Positions 9,308-18,392 are shown, counted from the first letter of the stretch. The stretch: DNA of 44,018 nt from Marinobacterium sp. (GCA_025800125.1 JAOXSF010000065.1:1-44018); one strand, 5' to 3'. A program made the numbers and translations. The notes: generated by a model from the sequence alone, not told the origin.

Positions 9308-10591
9308 ATGTCACGTTCCGAATCGCTGTTCGAGCAGGCCCAGGCACACATCCCTGGCGGCGTAAACTCTCCAGTCCGCGCCTTCTCCGGTGTGGGGGGT
9401 ACTCCGGTATTTTTCAAAGCCGGTAATGGCGCTTACCTGCTGGATGAGGACGACAATAAATACATCGACTACGTGGGCTCCTGGGGTCCAATGATTCTGG
9501 GACATGCCGACGAGCGAGTGCTAGCTCCTGTGCGTGATTCACTGAATAACGGTCTGGGCTTCGGCGCACCTACCGCCATTGAAATCGAAATGGCGGATAA
9601 GGTCTGCGAAATCATGCCCGGCATGGATATGGTGCGCATGGTTAACTCTGGCACAGAAGCAACCATGAGTGCCATCCGTCTGGCACGTGGATACACTGGC
9701 CGAGACAAGATCGTCAAATTTGAAGGCTGTTATCATGGCCACTCTGACTCTCTGCTGGTAAAAGCCGGTTCAGGCGCGCTAACACTGGGCGAACCAAACT
9801 CTCCGGGTGTACCTGCAGCACTTGCTGAACACACGATCACACTGAACTTCAACGATATTGACTCCGTACGCACAGCATTCGAAGAAGTTGGCAACGAGAT
9901 CGCCTGTATTATTGTCGAGCCTGTTGCAGGCAACATGAACTGTATTCCACCTGTTCCAGGTTTTCTGGAGGGGCTGCGTGAAGTCTGTGACCAGTACGGC
10001 ACGGTACTGATCTTCGACGAGGTTATGACTGGCTTCCGCGTTTCCCTCAGCGGAGCACAGGGTTTGTATGGTGTACAGCCAGACATGACGACCATGGGCA
10101 AGGTAATCGGTGGTGGTCTGCCTGTGGGCGCGTTTGGTGGCAAACAGGAGATTATGTCTCATATCGCTCCACTGGGCCCTGTTTATCAGGCAGGTACTCT
10201 GTCAGGCAACCCGCTGGCAATGGCAGCAGGCCTGGCCATGCTGAACGCAATCTGTGAACCAGGCTTTCACGATCAACTGACCGCTAAAGTCGAACTGCTG
10301 ACTCAGGGACTGGAAGCCGTTGCAGCCAGCCATGGTGTGCCTTTTACCACCACCCGCGCAGGCGGCATGTTTGGCCTGTTCTTTACCGATCAGCCACAAA
10401 TCACCAGCTTTGCCGAGTCAATGAAGTGCGATGCAGAAAAATTTGGCCGCTTCTTCCATGGCATGCTTGAACAGGGCGTGTACCTGGCTCCATCAGCATT
10501 TGAAGCGGGCTTTATCTCGTCAGCACACAGCCAGGAAGATATTGAAAATACCATTGCTGCTGCGGATACCGTCTTCGCCAACCTCAAGTAA
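9308..10591 (+). CDS. hemL: Glutamate-1-semialdehyde 2,1-aminomutase
   Basis: This is a PLP enzyme of the C5 pathway that converts glutamate-1-semialdehyde to 5-aminolevulinate for heme synthesis. The 427 residues match the family. The PLP lysine is K265 in [18 protein letters not shown]. Other family signatures are [10 protein letters not shown] at the N terminus, [23 protein letters not shown] and [11 protein letters not shown]. The ATG is preceded by AAGAGAG. It lies 16 bases before the membrane-protein gene and probably forms a transcript with it, and perhaps with thiE. Confidence 0.97.
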   Translation: MSRSESLFEQAQAHIPGGVNSPVRAFSGVGGTPVFFKAGNGAYLLDEDDNKYIDYVGSWGPMILGHADERVLAPVRDSLNNGLGFGAPTAIEIEMADKVCEIMPGMDMVRMVNSGTEATMSAIRLARGYTGRDKIVKFEGCYHGHSDSLLVKAGSGALTLGEPNSPGVPAALAEHTITLNFNDIDSVRTAFEEVGNEIACIIVEPVAGNMNCIPPVPGFLEGLREVCDQYGTVLIFDEVMTGFRVSLSGAQGLYGVQPDMTTMGKVIGGGLPVGAFGGKQEIMSHIAPLGPVYQAGTLSGNPLAMAAGLAMLNAICEPGFHDQLTAKVELLTQGLEAVAASHGVPFTTTRAGGMFGLFFTDQPQITSFAESMKCDAEKFGRFFHGMLEQGVYLAPSAFEAGFISSAHSQEDIENTIAAADTVFANLK

Positions 10592-10606
10592 CACTGGCTG
10601 GACGTA

Positions 10607-11218
10607 ATGATGATCGAAACTGTCAGCCAGTTACTGTTGATTTCAGGAGCTGTCATCGGTGCCAGCCTCAATTATCGTCAGGCACAGCAACATGAAGAAA
10701 CCGGAGCTGTACACAGCCATCTGCTGGTAATCAGTTTGTCCTGTGTATTTATCGCTCTGTCCGGGCTTTCTGCACTGCTGTTGACTGACACTGATCAGGA
10801 TACTCAGACGTTAGCACGTATGCTGGACAATCTGGCAGTCTATGCTGGTCTGCCACTGATCAGCTCTGCATTGCTGGCACTGGCACGGGGTTGGCAATGG
10901 AGCCGTGCAGCCTGGGGACGCTGGTTACTGGTGCTATTTGCCATGTTTGAGCTCTGCCGCCGCTCAGGCGTTGGCGCCACCTACAGTGAACTGCTAATGA
11001 CAGTTACCAGCGCCAGCTGGTTACTGGCTGCACTGCTATTACCAGCGGCGGCACGTCTGGCTGTCTCCATATCAGCACTGCTGGCCAGCTGTGCATTACT
11101 GCTATTTGGCCCATTCTCACTGCTGGATCAGTATGACAGCGCACTGTATGCCGCGACACTGGCGGCAGCACTGGCACTGCTAGGTAGCCAGTCAGGCCGC
11201 CTGGCAAGCCGAACGTAG
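10607..11218 (+). CDS. Unknown integral membrane protein
   Basis: This 203-residue hydrophobic protein shows about six or seven membrane segments (near residues 4-22, 38-60, 75-95, 102-116, 125-148, 149-167 and 175-195). Short polar loops such as NYRQAQQHEETGAVHSH and TDTDQDTQTLAR separate them. I do not recognise the family, and no catalytic motif is evident. It starts 16 bases after hemL with a weak ribosome site, suggesting co-transcription. Its last 27 bases overlap the 3' end of the convergent LysR gene. Confidence 0.7.
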   Translation: MMIETVSQLLLISGAVIGASLNYRQAQQHEETGAVHSHLLVISLSCVFIALSGLSALLLTDTDQDTQTLARMLDNLAVYAGLPLISSALLALARGWQWSRAAWGRWLLVLFAMFELCRRSGVGATYSELLMTVTSASWLLAALLLPAAARLAVSISALLASCALLLFGPFSLLDQYDSALYAATLAAALALLGSQSGRLASRT

Positions 11219-12073
11219 CCAATCCTGGCTGGCTGAAAAGGCAGTAAACTGCCGCACCGTCTCCTGCTCACTGTGCACACGCCATAGGCAGCCGACGGTG
11301 CGGATCAAACCGAAATCCACAATCGGTACTTTTACAATCCCTTCATCACTGACGGTCTCAGGCATGATGGCTGCAGCCAGATTGCTTCGCACCATCATCA
11401 ACGCCCAGGCATCTTCCTCGGTACGACAGTTGATCAACGGCTGAGCCTGTTCTGTCAGAAACACCCGTTTGCCCTGATCCAGCACTTCACAGTTACGCCG
11501 CAAGACAAAAGGCATTTCATGCAGATCAGCCAGGTGAACACTACTGCGCGTCGCCAGTTCATGCAGTGGAGAAACCACAAGCACAAACCGCTCCTGATAC
11601 AGTGGTAAAGCGGTTGATGAGGCCTCATCACCTGATAGTGCCGTAATAATCAGATCAACCTGGTCCTGTCCCAGCCGATGAGCCAGGCCATCTTTACTGC
11701 CACTTTGCAGATGAATCACCACTTCTGGGTATGTCATCCGAAATTGAACGAGCAGGCGACTAATCGGTGGAGTATTGAAAGTATCCAGAATACCCAGCCG
11801 TAACTGCTGGCTGCCTCGCTGCTCCATCAGATCCCGCCGGGCGGCATTACACTCAGCCAGAATGGCAAAAGCTCTATCACGAAACCGCAAACCTTCCGCC
11901 GTCAGACTCACGCGCTTATGGCTACGTACCAGCAGTTGCACTCCCAGCTCCTCCTCCAACGTCTTGATCGCAGCCGATAATGCAGGCTGGGTAACAAACA
12001 TTTTCTCTGCTGCACGCGTAAAACTGCCTGTTTCCTGTACCGCCAGGAAATAGCGAATCTGCCTGAGTTCCAT
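11192..12073 (-). CDS. LysR-family transcriptional regulator
   Basis: A LysR-type regulator of 293 residues from the chosen start. The winged helix-turn-helix is at the N terminus (MELRQIRYFLAVQETGSF, then MFVTQPALSAAIKTLEEELG), followed by a periplasmic-binding-protein-like effector domain. The ATG at 12073 is preferred over an in-frame upstream start at 12115 because GGGAGG lies seven to nine bases before it and the family begins with this sequence. It is divergent from a thioesterase gene across a 297-base region holding strong dyads (12207-12246). This suggests it controls that gene and itself. The effector is unknown. Confidence 0.93.
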   Translation of the reverse strand: MELRQIRYFLAVQETGSFTRAAEKMFVTQPALSAAIKTLEEELGVQLLVRSHKRVSLTAEGLRFRDRAFAILAECNAARRDLMEQRGSQQLRLGILDTFNTPPISRLLVQFRMTYPEVVIHLQSGSKDGLAHRLGQDQVDLIITALSGDEASSTALPLYQERFVLVVSPLHELATRSSVHLADLHEMPFVLRRNCEVLDQGKRVFLTEQAQPLINCRTEEDAWALMMVRSNLAAAIMPETVSDEGIVKVPIVDFGLIRTVGCLWRVHSEQETVRQFTAFSASQDWLRSACQAA

Positions 12074-12206
12074 CAAATCCTCCCGTGACACCATCTCACC
12101 GATCTGTACACGCAATGGTTACGAATTTCTTTGCTTCCACAACCGAGCATACCGAACGATTTTCTCACTCGGAAATCAGCAATACCGATACATTCTATAA
12201 ATTATG

Positions 12207-12246
12207 CTTATACAAAAAATAAGTATTAAAGATTTTACTTATTTTT
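12207..12246. promoter_or_regulatory. Overlapping dyads, probable LysR operator region
   Basis: CTTAT (12207-12211), N7, ATAAG (12219-12223) gives a T-N11-A box typical of LysR regulators. It overlaps a perfect 11-bp inverted repeat, AAAAATAAGTA (12215-12225) and TACTTATTTTT (12236-12246), around a 10-base centre. The region is AT-rich relative to its surroundings and lies midway between the divergent LysR and thioesterase starts. The second dyad also resembles a hairpin with a U-tail, so terminator or attenuator function cannot be excluded. Confidence 0.55.
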
Positions 12247-12370
12247 CTTTTCAGGGCTCAATGACTGTTATCAGGCATCGCACTGAAACAGCAAGACTGG
12301 CGCGCCATCAACGACTCATCTCTGCCCTTCTACACAAAGCAGGCAGACACAAGATAAGGGGAACCGTTCG

Positions 12371-12835
12371 ATGACAGTCGAAATATATAAGAGTAATCAG
12401 TTGCAAAACTTCCCGGTACAACTGGAAATTCCGGTAGCCTGGGGCGAGATGGACTCATTTGCTCATGTGAACAATCTGGTATATCTACGCTGGTTTGAAA
12501 GCGCCCGTATGGCCTACATGGAGCGTAGTCAGGCCTTGAGAATTATGCAGCGAGATGGCATTGGGCCCATTTTACGTGATAGCAGTATCCGCTATCGGAT
12601 CCCGCTGACCTGGCCTGACCAGATCATTTCAGCAACACGGGTCACCCGGCTGGAAAAAGACCGTTTCACCATGGAGCACAAAATTTATAGCCAGAGCCAT
12701 GGCGCCATTGCAGCAGAAGGAGAAGCCGTTATTGTCTGTGTCGACTACCAGCAGAACTGCAAAACAGCAATTCCGGCGTCAGTACGAGACTTTATTCTCA
12801 ACCATGAACCACAAACACCGATCATTATTGAGTGA
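12371..12835 (+). CDS. Acyl-CoA thioesterase, hotdog fold (YbgC/FadM type)
   Basis: This 154-residue hotdog-fold (4HBT) protein probably hydrolyses an acyl-CoA. The signature region VAWGEMDSFAHVNNLVYLRW near residues 23-42 contains the Asp-x-x-x-His-Val-Asn pattern (D28, H32, N34) of 4-hydroxybenzoyl-CoA-thioesterase-like enzymes. It is followed by YRIPLTWPDQI and a C-terminal strand IVCVDYQQN. The substrate cannot be told from sequence. AAGGGG lies about 10 bases before the ATG. The divergent LysR gene and shared operator region suggest it is regulated. Confidence 0.88.
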   Translation: MTVEIYKSNQLQNFPVQLEIPVAWGEMDSFAHVNNLVYLRWFESARMAYMERSQALRIMQRDGIGPILRDSSIRYRIPLTWPDQIISATRVTRLEKDRFTMEHKIYSQSHGAIAAEGEAVIVCVDYQQNCKTAIPASVRDFILNHEPQTPIIIE

Positions 12836-13024
12836 CGCCCAGGTTTAAAGCGTTACTAGAGCAACACTTTTTACAGGGAGGACTCTGCAAGTGTGTCAGT
12901 GTCGCAGGCTGATACTGGGCTACGGGTTCAAACCGCTGACCCACAAACCCCTTCCATGCCTCTCGGAAAGCAGAGCCATTGTTCTCCTGTTCAGCCCCGG
13001 CTGTTGGTCATCGGGGCTTTTTTT
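12836..13024 (+). ncRNA. Possible small RNA or structured 3' UTR ending at a terminator
   Basis: About 160 bases between the thioesterase stop and a strong terminator hold several hairpin-capable stretches. Two carry GGA in the loop: CAG-GGAGGACT-CTG near 12874-12887, and CTCT-cggaaagc-AGAG near 12960-12977. GGA loops are bound by CsrA/RsmA proteins. No promoter is clear, and no known RNA family is recognised. It may simply be the thioesterase 3' UTR. Confidence 0.2.
12993..13024 (+). terminator. Rho-independent terminator after the thioesterase gene
   Basis: AGCCCCG (12993-12999) pairs with CGGGGCT (13012-13018) across a 12-base loop. The strand then continues with T through 13024. The orientation fits plus-strand transcripts only; the minus-strand lpoP transcript gets no U-tract here. 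Confidence 0.9.
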
Positions 13025-13085
13025 CACCCGCAACAATTTCTTTTCTTTCATCAGCCCCCAGTGCTGACAGCTCGATAATGGCCAG

Positions 13086-13652
13086 TTAATACTGACGAGC
13101 CTTCTCCAGCGCCTGACGGTAGCCGCCCATATCCCCCATTGACTTACGTGCGCTGCTGACCAGCACCCATAATGAGCGCTGCATGCCAGGCTTACCACTG
13201 GCAACCTCCAGGCCTCGCAACGCCAGTTGCTCAGCCTGACGGAAATTATTCTGCCGACGTTGCAGATCTGCCAGCTGATAGTAAACTTCCGGATCACGAG
13301 GGGAGATACGCAGCGCTCGCTCCAGGCTGCTCTGAGCTGCCCGCATGGAACCACGATCCCGCTGCTGTTGTGCCGCCCCCAAAAGTGCAATCACCGCTGG
13401 GTTACGGCCCGGTTGTTCAGCAATATCTCTGGAGCGATTCGCAGGCAGATCCGATGCCCGGGGGCTCAACGGTTGAGACTGAATATCGACCGGTGTCACT
13501 GGTGTCACAATCACACCTGGCGCCGGCTCTACAGATGGGGCAGCTGATGGCAAGCGATTTCGTTCTTCTACCGGCACCCGATAGGATTGCCCTGCACAAC
13601 CTGCCAGTACCCCTGCTGTGACCACCAGGGCCAGTAAACGCTCAGTCTTCAT
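13086..13652 (-). CDS. lpoP: TPR lipoprotein, probable PBP1b activator LpoP
   Basis: This 188-residue lipoprotein has a signal peptide with lipobox LAGC (ALVVTAGVLAGCAGQ), a Pro/Val-rich linker, and a C-terminal tetratricopeptide region (about residues 85-180: EVYYQLADLQRRQNNFRQAE and ALRGLEVASG). In Pseudomonas aeruginosa a TPR lipoprotein next to the PBP1b gene, LpoP, activates PBP1b from the outer membrane. The same adjacency and architecture are seen here, with mrcB 66 bases upstream on the same strand. The ATG at 13652 (GAGG upstream, MKTERLLALV signal) is preferred over an in-frame start at 13715, which would put a non-signal stretch in front of the lipobox. The name rests on this synteny. 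Confidence 0.82.
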   Translation of the reverse strand: MKTERLLALVVTAGVLAGCAGQSYRVPVEERNRLPSAAPSVEPAPGVIVTPVTPVDIQSQPLSPRASDLPANRSRDIAEQPGRNPAVIALLGAAQQQRDRGSMRAAQSSLERALRISPRDPEVYYQLADLQRRQNNFRQAEQLALRGLEVASGKPGMQRSLWVLVSSARKSMGDMGGYRQALEKARQY

Positions 13653-13677
13653 ACCATCCTCTTTTATATGTTTATTT

Positions 13678-13707
13678 CGGGCTGCGCTCAGCCGGGCTGC
13701 GCTCAGC
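13678..13707. repeat. Perfect 15-bp tandem duplication between mrcB and lpoP
   Basis: Two identical copies of CGGGCTGCGCTCAGC lie at 13678-13692 and 13693-13707, between the mrcB stop and the lpoP start. Each copy contains a small self-complementary core, GCTG-AGCG-CAGC on the minus strand, so the intercistronic RNA could form two equal mini-hairpins. Confidence 0.95.
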
Positions 13708-13718
13708 TTCTGCACAAC

Positions 13719-16211
13719 TTAATCAAACCAGCCCCTGATCCAGGATTCCAGCTTACGTACAGGTTCAGGTAGCGGCACAGGTTCTGCTCGCCTTTGCGTT
13801 CCACTGTCATCCGGGCGACCATCACCCGTTGCACCATAGCCTCCTTCAGCGCGCCCCCACCCATTCTCCGGTGGTAACCAGGCAGTCTGCTCCTGCGCAC
13901 AACGGGTCATCTGTCGCGGAGAAGTGCCCGCAACAAATGGCAGCTGCTGCGCCCCTTCACAGCCCTCCGCCGAACGCAGCCCAGATGCGAGGTCAATCCA
14001 GACATAGTTTACATCGTCCGGCGCTGGGGCCTGAAATGGCTGCGGTTGTACCTGCTTCATCAAAGCAATCCAGGCTTTCAGGGCACCACTGCTGCCGGTC
14101 ACTGGCAGCTTGCCATTATCATCCCGCCCCAACCAGACAACGGCCAGCCGGTTACCCGTAAAACCAGCAAACCAGCTATCTCGTTGCCCATTAGATGTCC
14201 CTGTTTTACCCGCTGCATTGAGCTTGTACGGTAATTGCTGATAGATGGAACGGGCCGTCCCCCGACGTGCTACTTCCTGCAAAGCATACTGAATCAGATG
14301 AATCTGGCCGGAAGCAACCTGTTGCTCAACCTCATAAGGGTAACGGGACAGTTCCTGATTTTCAGCGTCGGTAACAAGACGGATGGCTCGCAACGGTGTA
14401 CGAAAACCATTAGCAGCAATGGTCTGATAAACTTGCGCCATATCCACAGGCGACAGGTTAGCGGCTCCCAGAAACAACGATGGATACGCGGGCAACTCAC
14501 TACGTACCCCCAGTCGTTGCAACATATCAATCACACGATCAACCCCTATATCCAGCCCCAGTCTGGCCGTTGACTGGTTATAGGACCGTGCCAGTGAATG
14601 GTGTAGCGGCACCAGACCATGACTGGTCCGATCAAAATTCTGCGGCTGCCAGATAGAACCGTCTGCCTGTGGCACACGGAGCGGCTCATCTTCCAGCAAA
14701 GAAGCCAGTGTATAACCCTGCTCCAGCGCTGCCAGGTAGAGCGGTGGTTTTACCAGTGAGCCAACTGGACGTCTCATGTCCAGCGCCCGGTTAAACCCCC
14801 GGTAACGGGCATTGCGCCCGCCAATCAGAGCCATTACTTCACCGGTTTGTGGATTACTCACCACCATACTGGCCTGCAATTGCCCTTTCTGCTCTGGATA
14901 ACGTTTTTCAAGAGTAGCTAACGTGCTGTTAACAGCCTGCTCAGCCCGGTACTGAGCCTGTGGATCAAGCGCGGTAAAAACCCGCAGCCCTTCCGAGCTC
15001 AGAATTTCCTGCGGGTATTCTTCGCGCAGCTGACGCTTTACCAGATCAAGATAAGCTGGGAAATTACCTTTATGCAGACTGCGTCGTTTCAGTACATCCA
15101 GTGGCCGGGCCTGGGCTTTGATCATCTGCGCCCGCGTTATCACCTGCTGATCTGCAAGGATTTTCAGCACCAGATTACGCCGCTTCAACGCCCGCTCCGG
15201 GTTACGACGAGGGTCATAGTAGGATGGCCCTTTCACCAACCCGGCCAGCAACGCAACCTGATGCAGTTGCAACTCATCAATCGGTAAACCGAAATAATAC
15301 TGCGCTGCCAACCCAAAACCATGCACCGCCCGTTTACCAGACTGACCCAGGTACACTTCATTGAGATAGGCTTCAAGAATTTCATCCTTGCTGTACCGTA
15401 GCTCCAGCAACACAGCCATCGGCAATTCCAGCAACTTGCGACTGAGTGAACGCTCTGAAGTCAGATAGAAGTTTTTGATCAACTGTTGCGTCAGGGTAGA
15501 CCCTCCCTGCACAAAACGACCAGCCTTAAGGTTAACCCACATAGCACGGGCAATCCCTTTGGGTGAAACGCCAAAGTGGCCGAAGAAATCCCGGTCTTCC
15601 ACCTGCACCAACGCCTGAATCAGATATTCCGGGGCTTGCGGCAACCTGATCAGATCACGGTCTTCATTATTGTTAGGGTAAATACCGCCCACCAGCATCG
15701 GCTCCAGCCGTATCAGTGGCAGCACTTTACCCTGCCGATTGCGGATACTGTTCAGCGTATTGCCTGTAAAGTTCAGCAGCAAATCACGGGGGGGCTCAAT
15801 ACTATCGGGAAACTCAAAACCACGACTGTGCAGGCGCACCTGGTGATTACGCGCTTTCTTAGCCCCCCAGACCACCATGCCAGACTGTTCAGCCTTACGG
15901 ACAAAGCGGTAACCCAGCCCTTGCAGTTCTCGCTTCAACGTTTCGGGGGCCAGTTGCTGACCCGGGTACAACTCCAGCGGACGTGCATACACCCGTGCTG
16001 GCAACGCCCAGCGTTTACCTTCAAATTTTTCCCGAACCTGAGCATCCAGCCAGACCAGGCCAAAGCTACCCAGTACCATCACCACCAGAGACAATTTGAG
16101 CAGAAATACCAGAGTGCGACTCAACATACGCCGCAGGCGAGCACCAAGCGATGATGACCTGGGTGGAGTCGTTTGCTTATCAGATGAAGATGATCTGTTC
16201 TGTTTGGCCAT
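13719..16211 (-). CDS. mrcB: Penicillin-binding protein 1b, bifunctional peptidoglycan synthase
   Basis: This class A PBP polymerises glycan strands and cross-links peptides on the periplasmic face of the inner membrane. The 830 residues run as follows: a basic cytoplasmic tail, a membrane helix (about 33-56), a UB2H-like region (about 65-160), a glycosyltransferase domain with catalytic E205 in VQVEDRDFFGHFG and GGSTLTQQLIKNF, and a transpeptidase with SLVK in RRPVGSLVKP, SYN in RSYNQSTARL and KTG in GKTGTSNGQRDSWFAGF. The UB2H region and the neighbouring lpoP distinguish it from PBP1a. No clear ribosome site precedes the ATG. It is divergent from the APH-type kinase gene. Confidence 0.96.
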   Translation of the reverse strand: MAKQNRSSSSDKQTTPPRSSSLGARLRRMLSRTLVFLLKLSLVVMVLGSFGLVWLDAQVREKFEGKRWALPARVYARPLELYPGQQLAPETLKRELQGLGYRFVRKAEQSGMVVWGAKKARNHQVRLHSRGFEFPDSIEPPRDLLLNFTGNTLNSIRNRQGKVLPLIRLEPMLVGGIYPNNNEDRDLIRLPQAPEYLIQALVQVEDRDFFGHFGVSPKGIARAMWVNLKAGRFVQGGSTLTQQLIKNFYLTSERSLSRKLLELPMAVLLELRYSKDEILEAYLNEVYLGQSGKRAVHGFGLAAQYYFGLPIDELQLHQVALLAGLVKGPSYYDPRRNPERALKRRNLVLKILADQQVITRAQMIKAQARPLDVLKRRSLHKGNFPAYLDLVKRQLREEYPQEILSSEGLRVFTALDPQAQYRAEQAVNSTLATLEKRYPEQKGQLQASMVVSNPQTGEVMALIGGRNARYRGFNRALDMRRPVGSLVKPPLYLAALEQGYTLASLLEDEPLRVPQADGSIWQPQNFDRTSHGLVPLHHSLARSYNQSTARLGLDIGVDRVIDMLQRLGVRSELPAYPSLFLGAANLSPVDMAQVYQTIAANGFRTPLRAIRLVTDAENQELSRYPYEVEQQVASGQIHLIQYALQEVARRGTARSIYQQLPYKLNAAGKTGTSNGQRDSWFAGFTGNRLAVVWLGRDDNGKLPVTGSSGALKAWIALMKQVQPQPFQAPAPDDVNYVWIDLASGLRSAEGCEGAQQLPFVAGTSPRQMTRCAQEQTAWLPPENGWGRAEGGYGATGDGRPDDSGTQRRAEPVPLPEPVRKLESWIRGWFD

Positions 16212-16229
16212 GCAGAATTAACAACCGGG

Positions 16230-16256
16230 CTAGTGAAAGTGACTAGTAAAAGTAGA
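16230..16256. repeat. Imperfect 13-14 bp tandem duplication upstream of mrcB
   Basis: CTAGTGAAAGTGA (16230-16242) is followed directly by CTAGTAAAAGTAGA (16243-16256). The pair lies about 20-45 bases upstream of the mrcB start in the 235-base divergent region to the kinase gene. Confidence 0.5.
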
Positions 16257-16446
16257 CTGCTCAGAATAATGATGAGCAGCCAGTACAACGTGCAGATAGC
16301 TGAAAGGAACGCCAGTATAACCGGCAATGCCTACACAGGTGATAACTCAACACCCCCATAGCCAAAGATTACATCAGCAGCCATGATTCGGCATTCAGCC
16401 ACCAGCCCTCTATAATAGCGCCTTCAACGCTGACTGATGATACTCC

Positions 16447-18033
16447 ATGACGCTGCCTGAATCGTTGCAGAACCCTGACCTCTATCCACACCCGGTTACA
16501 GAATTACGGGTGATAGAGACCCATATTTCCTGGCTCATCCTGACTGGCCAGTGGGCTTATAAACTTAAGAAACCGGTAAACTTCGGCTTTCTCGATTTCA
16601 CCACACTGGAGAATCGTCGCCACTTCTGTGAAGAAGAAGTTCGCCTGAACCGGCGGCTAGCACCGGACATCTATCAGCAGGTAGTTACTTTATACGGCAG
16701 CGAAGAAGCCCCCTCTTTTGCAGCACAGTCCCCCGAGTCTGACCACAGTACCACGATTGAGAAAGCAGCTCCGATACTGGAGTACGCTGTCAAAATGATG
16801 CAGTTTGATGACAGTCAGCGACTAGACCGTCTGCTGACAAGTGGTCACTTCAAGTCCGAATGGATTGACCAGCTGGCTGAACAGATCGCCGACTTTCATG
16901 CGCGCGTCCCCATTGTCGCCAGTGATAGCCCCTGGGGTGAACCCGACACTGTCTGGCAGGTCGTCTCAGACAATTTTCTGCATATCGGTAATGCACTGGA
17001 AAATACTGATGACTGGCAGACGTTACAGCAAATATCCAACCAGGTGGCTCAGCAATTCCGTTCATTACAAGACCTTCTGATACGCCGCAAAGCGCTGGGA
17101 TTTGTGCGAGAGTGCCACGGTGATCTTCACCTGGCCAATATTACCTTGCATAACAATGAGCTACGACTGTTTGACTGTATCGAGTTCAATCTGCAGTTCC
17201 GCTGGATCGACACCATTTGTGACCTGGCGTTTCTGCTGATGGATCTGGAAGCGAATGGCCAATGGTGCTGGGCTGCTCGCTGCCTGAATCACTACCTGGA
17301 ACTCAGCGGTGACTATGAAGGAGTCCGCATGCTGCGCTTCTATAAATCCTACCGCGCTATGGTACGTGCCAAAGTCGCCACACTGGGGCCAGTCGACCTG
17401 CCAGCATTCCGCCATTACGTCACACTGGCCAGTCATTACAACGATGCCAGCACACCAGCCCTGCTATTAATGCAGGGGGTTTCCGGCAGTGGCAAAAGCC
17501 ACCTCAGTACTCGTCTGTGTGAAGCAACCGGAGCCATACGGGTACGTGCAGATGTTGAACGAAAACGCCTGCATCGTGAACTGAGCAAACAAGGCCAGCC
17601 ACTGGAGCTTTATGGCCGTGAAATGAATACCCATACCTACAACCGCCTGCTAGAACTAAGCAACAACCTGCTCCGGGCGGGATACAGCGTGGTCGTAGAT
17701 GCAACTTTTATACGTCGTCATGCCCGTCAGGGCTATCAGCAGCTGGCCCAGAAACTGGCATTACCAATACGGATTATCAGTTGCCAGTGTCAGCCTGCCG
17801 AGCTGGAACGCAGACTACTGGCGCGCGCTGAACAGGGGCAGGATATTTCTGACGCCACGGTCGACATCATGCACAGCCAGTTACAGCATCTGGAACCACT
17901 CAATGAAGCGGAACAGCGCTGGAGCCTGGCCGTTGATACCCAGCAACCAGACCATCTACAACACTTGCTTAGCAACCTTTCACAACAGGGTATATTAAAG
18001 GCACTGAATGAAAGCCAAGCCACCCATAACTGA
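16447..18033 (+). CDS. APH-like phosphotransferase fused to a P-loop kinase
   Basis: This 528-residue two-domain cytoplasmic protein has an N-terminal aminoglycoside-phosphotransferase-like fold (about 20-310) with the Brenner-type motif ECHGDLHLANI (H224, D226) and the metal-binding segment LFDCIEFN. The C-terminal P-loop NTPase (about 335-520) carries Walker A GVSGSGKSH (K350). This fused form (COG2187 plus COG0645) is widespread and functionally uncharacterised; resistance should not be assumed. The ATG at 16447 follows a region without a strong ribosome site. A small Rieske gene follows after 38 bases. Confidence 0.85.
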   Translation: MTLPESLQNPDLYPHPVTELRVIETHISWLILTGQWAYKLKKPVNFGFLDFTTLENRRHFCEEEVRLNRRLAPDIYQQVVTLYGSEEAPSFAAQSPESDHSTTIEKAAPILEYAVKMMQFDDSQRLDRLLTSGHFKSEWIDQLAEQIADFHARVPIVASDSPWGEPDTVWQVVSDNFLHIGNALENTDDWQTLQQISNQVAQQFRSLQDLLIRRKALGFVRECHGDLHLANITLHNNELRLFDCIEFNLQFRWIDTICDLAFLLMDLEANGQWCWAARCLNHYLELSGDYEGVRMLRFYKSYRAMVRAKVATLGPVDLPAFRHYVTLASHYNDASTPALLLMQGVSGSGKSHLSTRLCEATGAIRVRADVERKRLHRELSKQGQPLELYGREMNTHTYNRLLELSNNLLRAGYSVVVDATFIRRHARQGYQQLAQKLALPIRIISCQCQPAELERRLLARAEQGQDISDATVDIMHSQLQHLEPLNEAEQRWSLAVDTQQPDHLQHLLSNLSQQGILKALNESQATHN

Positions 18034-18071
18034 AAATTATAAAGTGATTTAGCAAAACAGGATCATCTATC

Positions 18072-18386
18072 ATGACCGCACTCTGTGCTGCAGAAAGTAT
18101 CGAAGATAACAGTTCAAAAGGGTTGCAGATTGACGGGCGTAACCTGATTGCGGTGCGCAAACGCGGACAGCTATATCTGTACGAAAACAGCTGTCCTCAT
18201 CGCAGTATTCCGCTGGAATGGGTGCCTGACCAGTTTCTTGATACCGATAAGCACTATATTCAGTGCGCAACCCATGGCGCACTGTTTCGAATTGAAGATG
18301 GGCTCTGTATCACCGGGCCCTGTGTCGATGACCATCTGACCGCGGTTGCTTTTGAAGTGCGTGACGGCATGATCTGTCTAAGCTGA
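18072..18386 (+). CDS. Small Rieske [2Fe-2S] protein
   Basis: This 104-residue single-domain Rieske protein binds a 2Fe-2S cluster through C41 and H43 (CPHR) and C65 and H68 (CATHGALF). This is the CxH...CxxH pattern of ferredoxins that serve oxygenases or nitrite reductases. It has no signal peptide or membrane helix, so it is likely cytoplasmic. No oxygenase or reductase is adjacent, so its electron partner is unknown. It lies 38 bases after the APH/kinase gene and converges on sfsA with only six bases between stops. Confidence 0.9.
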   Translation: MTALCAAESIEDNSSKGLQIDGRNLIAVRKRGQLYLYENSCPHRSIPLEWVPDQFLDTDKHYIQCATHGALFRIEDGLCITGPCVDDHLTAVAFEVRDGMICLS

Positions 18387-18392
18387 ACAGCC

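Noticed and set aside
12920-12950. tRNA T-arm-like GGGTTCAAACC
   Set aside because: No acceptor stem, D arm or anticodon arm can be drawn around it.
12893-13078. Small ORF after the thioesterase gene
   Set aside because: It runs straight through a strong terminator hairpin and its protein has no recognisable features, despite a good ribosome-like sequence upstream.
16447-18033. Antibiotic-resistance aminoglycoside kinase
   Set aside because: The APH-like domain is fused to a P-loop kinase in a widespread core family with no link to resistance.
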